From Hippasteria phrygiana (Eukaryota; Echinodermata; Asteroidea; Valvatida; Goniasteridae), in the NCBI GenBank assembly GCA_037893225.1, contig JAZGUH010000619.1:855832-919831 (forward strand): a stretch of DNA of 64,000 nucleotides, given 5' to 3'. The translations under genes and the position numbers were made by a program. Positions within the stretch are counted from its first letter, which is position 1; each line of letters starts with the position of its first letter. Of the stretch, positions 63,818-64,000 are shown in pieces. Below the pieces are notes generated by a model, which was not told the DNA's origin, did no database searches, and saw only the letters and a list, made by a program, of their open reading frames with translations.

Positions 63818-64000
63818 ATGAAATATAAACCAAATTCAGTAATTTTGACATGTATGGATAGCTTAGATCTGGCGCTACATGTTGCAATCATCGGCGGCTT
63901 CTTAGAGTTAACACTTGTGGAGAAAATTCAAACCTCGCAATGTTTATTTTCTTTCCGGCCAACATCTGTGTACATATAACCGTCTATTTATTGCTCCATG
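63818..64000 (+). repeat. Partial satellite monomer at right edge
   Basis: Type S start (A10, T19) with T85 and C95 and a type C block, cut at monomer position 183. The array runs on past the right edge. Confidence 0.97.

Larger units (their letters stand above)
1..64000 (+). repeat. Satellite DNA array, 231-bp monomer, head to tail
   Basis: The same unit repeats without interruption from the first to the last base, always in the same orientation. Most successive ATGAAATATC starts are 231 bp apart and 62 are 232 bp apart because of an extra G in TATG(G)ACT. Taking 58 as the first start and 63818 as the last gives 276 complete monomers: 276 x 231, plus 65 one-base insertions, minus three 20-bp deletions, minus one single-base deletion, equals the observed 63,760 bp. 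Monomers differ by only a few percent, mostly at a small set of shared sites. There is no unique flank, transposon or inverted block. Length, purity and HOR structure fit a eukaryotic centromeric or heterochromatic satellite. That function is inferred; the repeat family is not one I recognise. Confidence 0.98.

Noticed and set aside
155..63979. Hundreds of short plus-strand open frames of 66-120 codons
   Set aside because: They are the same stretch of the satellite read again and again. Their ends depend only on whether a unit has the extra G or the type C stop. There is no recognisable protein family, no constraint on reading frame and no gene-like signal around them.
1..64000. CRISPR array
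   Set aside because: The units are 231 bp and directly joined with no unique spacers; CRISPR repeats are far shorter and separated by unique spacers.
1..64000. Bacterial or phage accessory region
   Set aside because: No unique coding sequence occurs in 64 kb, and arrays of near-identical 231-bp units of this size are typical of eukaryotic satellites.
1..64000. rDNA spacer subrepeats
   Set aside because: No rRNA gene or promoter is seen, and 64 kb of pure repeat is much longer than usual spacer subrepeat arrays. It cannot be fully excluded without the flanks.

Overview
The whole 64,000-base window is one uninterrupted tandem array of a satellite repeat with a basic monomer of 231 bp (about 38.5% G+C, counted on the monomer at 4227-4457). 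All monomers lie head to tail on the same strand. With each monomer started at its ATGAAATATC motif, the window holds a 57-bp partial monomer (1-57), 276 complete monomers (58-63817) and a 183-bp partial monomer (63818-64000). My hand count of lengths is 207 monomers of 231 bp, 62 of 232 bp with one extra G in TATG(G)ACT, 3 of 232 bp with one extra T in AATTTCCC, 3 of 211 bp with the same 20-bp deletion, and 1 of 230 bp. These counts add up exactly to the observed span. I found no unique sequence, gene, RNA gene, mobile element, promoter or inversion. Both edges fall inside the array, so its true length is unknown.

The monomers form a few haplotype classes defined by linked substitutions. Positions are given within the monomer, counting A of ATGAAATATC as 1. 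Type A has C72, C85, A95 and the 155-165 block ACATGTTACCG. Type B has T85, C95, usually T72, and the block GCATATTACCT. Type C has the block ACATATAACCG, followed by GCATGTC and the extra G. Type E begins ATGGAA with G19 and usually follows type C. Type S has A10 and T19 and follows a GGACTAGC junction. The junction octamer at 195-202 has four alleles (CCCTAGGG, CCCTTGGG, CCCAAGGG, CCCTGGGG). These classes and private point mutations serve as barcodes.

The barcodes show that the array is a chain of short, local higher-order repeats (HORs) with different unit sizes: a 6-mer of 1390 bp (58-3532), a 7-mer of 1618 bp (6771-10006), a 13-mer of 3007 bp (15093-20180), a 12/10/11-mer family (2775 and 2312 bp; 21105-28735), a 15-mer of 3447 bp (30356-40696), a 12-mer of 2774 bp (40697-46243), a 5-mer of 1155 bp in three copies (49018-52482), a 3-mer of 694 bp (55719-61270) and a 5-mer of 1157 bp near the right end. 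Some segments also recur 3-19 kb apart. This is the pattern expected from repeated unequal exchange and gene conversion in a young, actively homogenised satellite.

The window points to a eukaryote (centromeric, pericentromeric, subtelomeric or sex-chromosome heterochromatin assembled from long reads). I do not recognise the monomer and cannot name the species. The short open frames that repeat every 231 bp are by-products of the repeat: the unit is a multiple of three and carries one in-frame stop, and the class differences include stop codons, frameshifts and non-synonymous changes. I do not call them genes. No multi-gene system is present; what is worth a second look is the repeat architecture itself.
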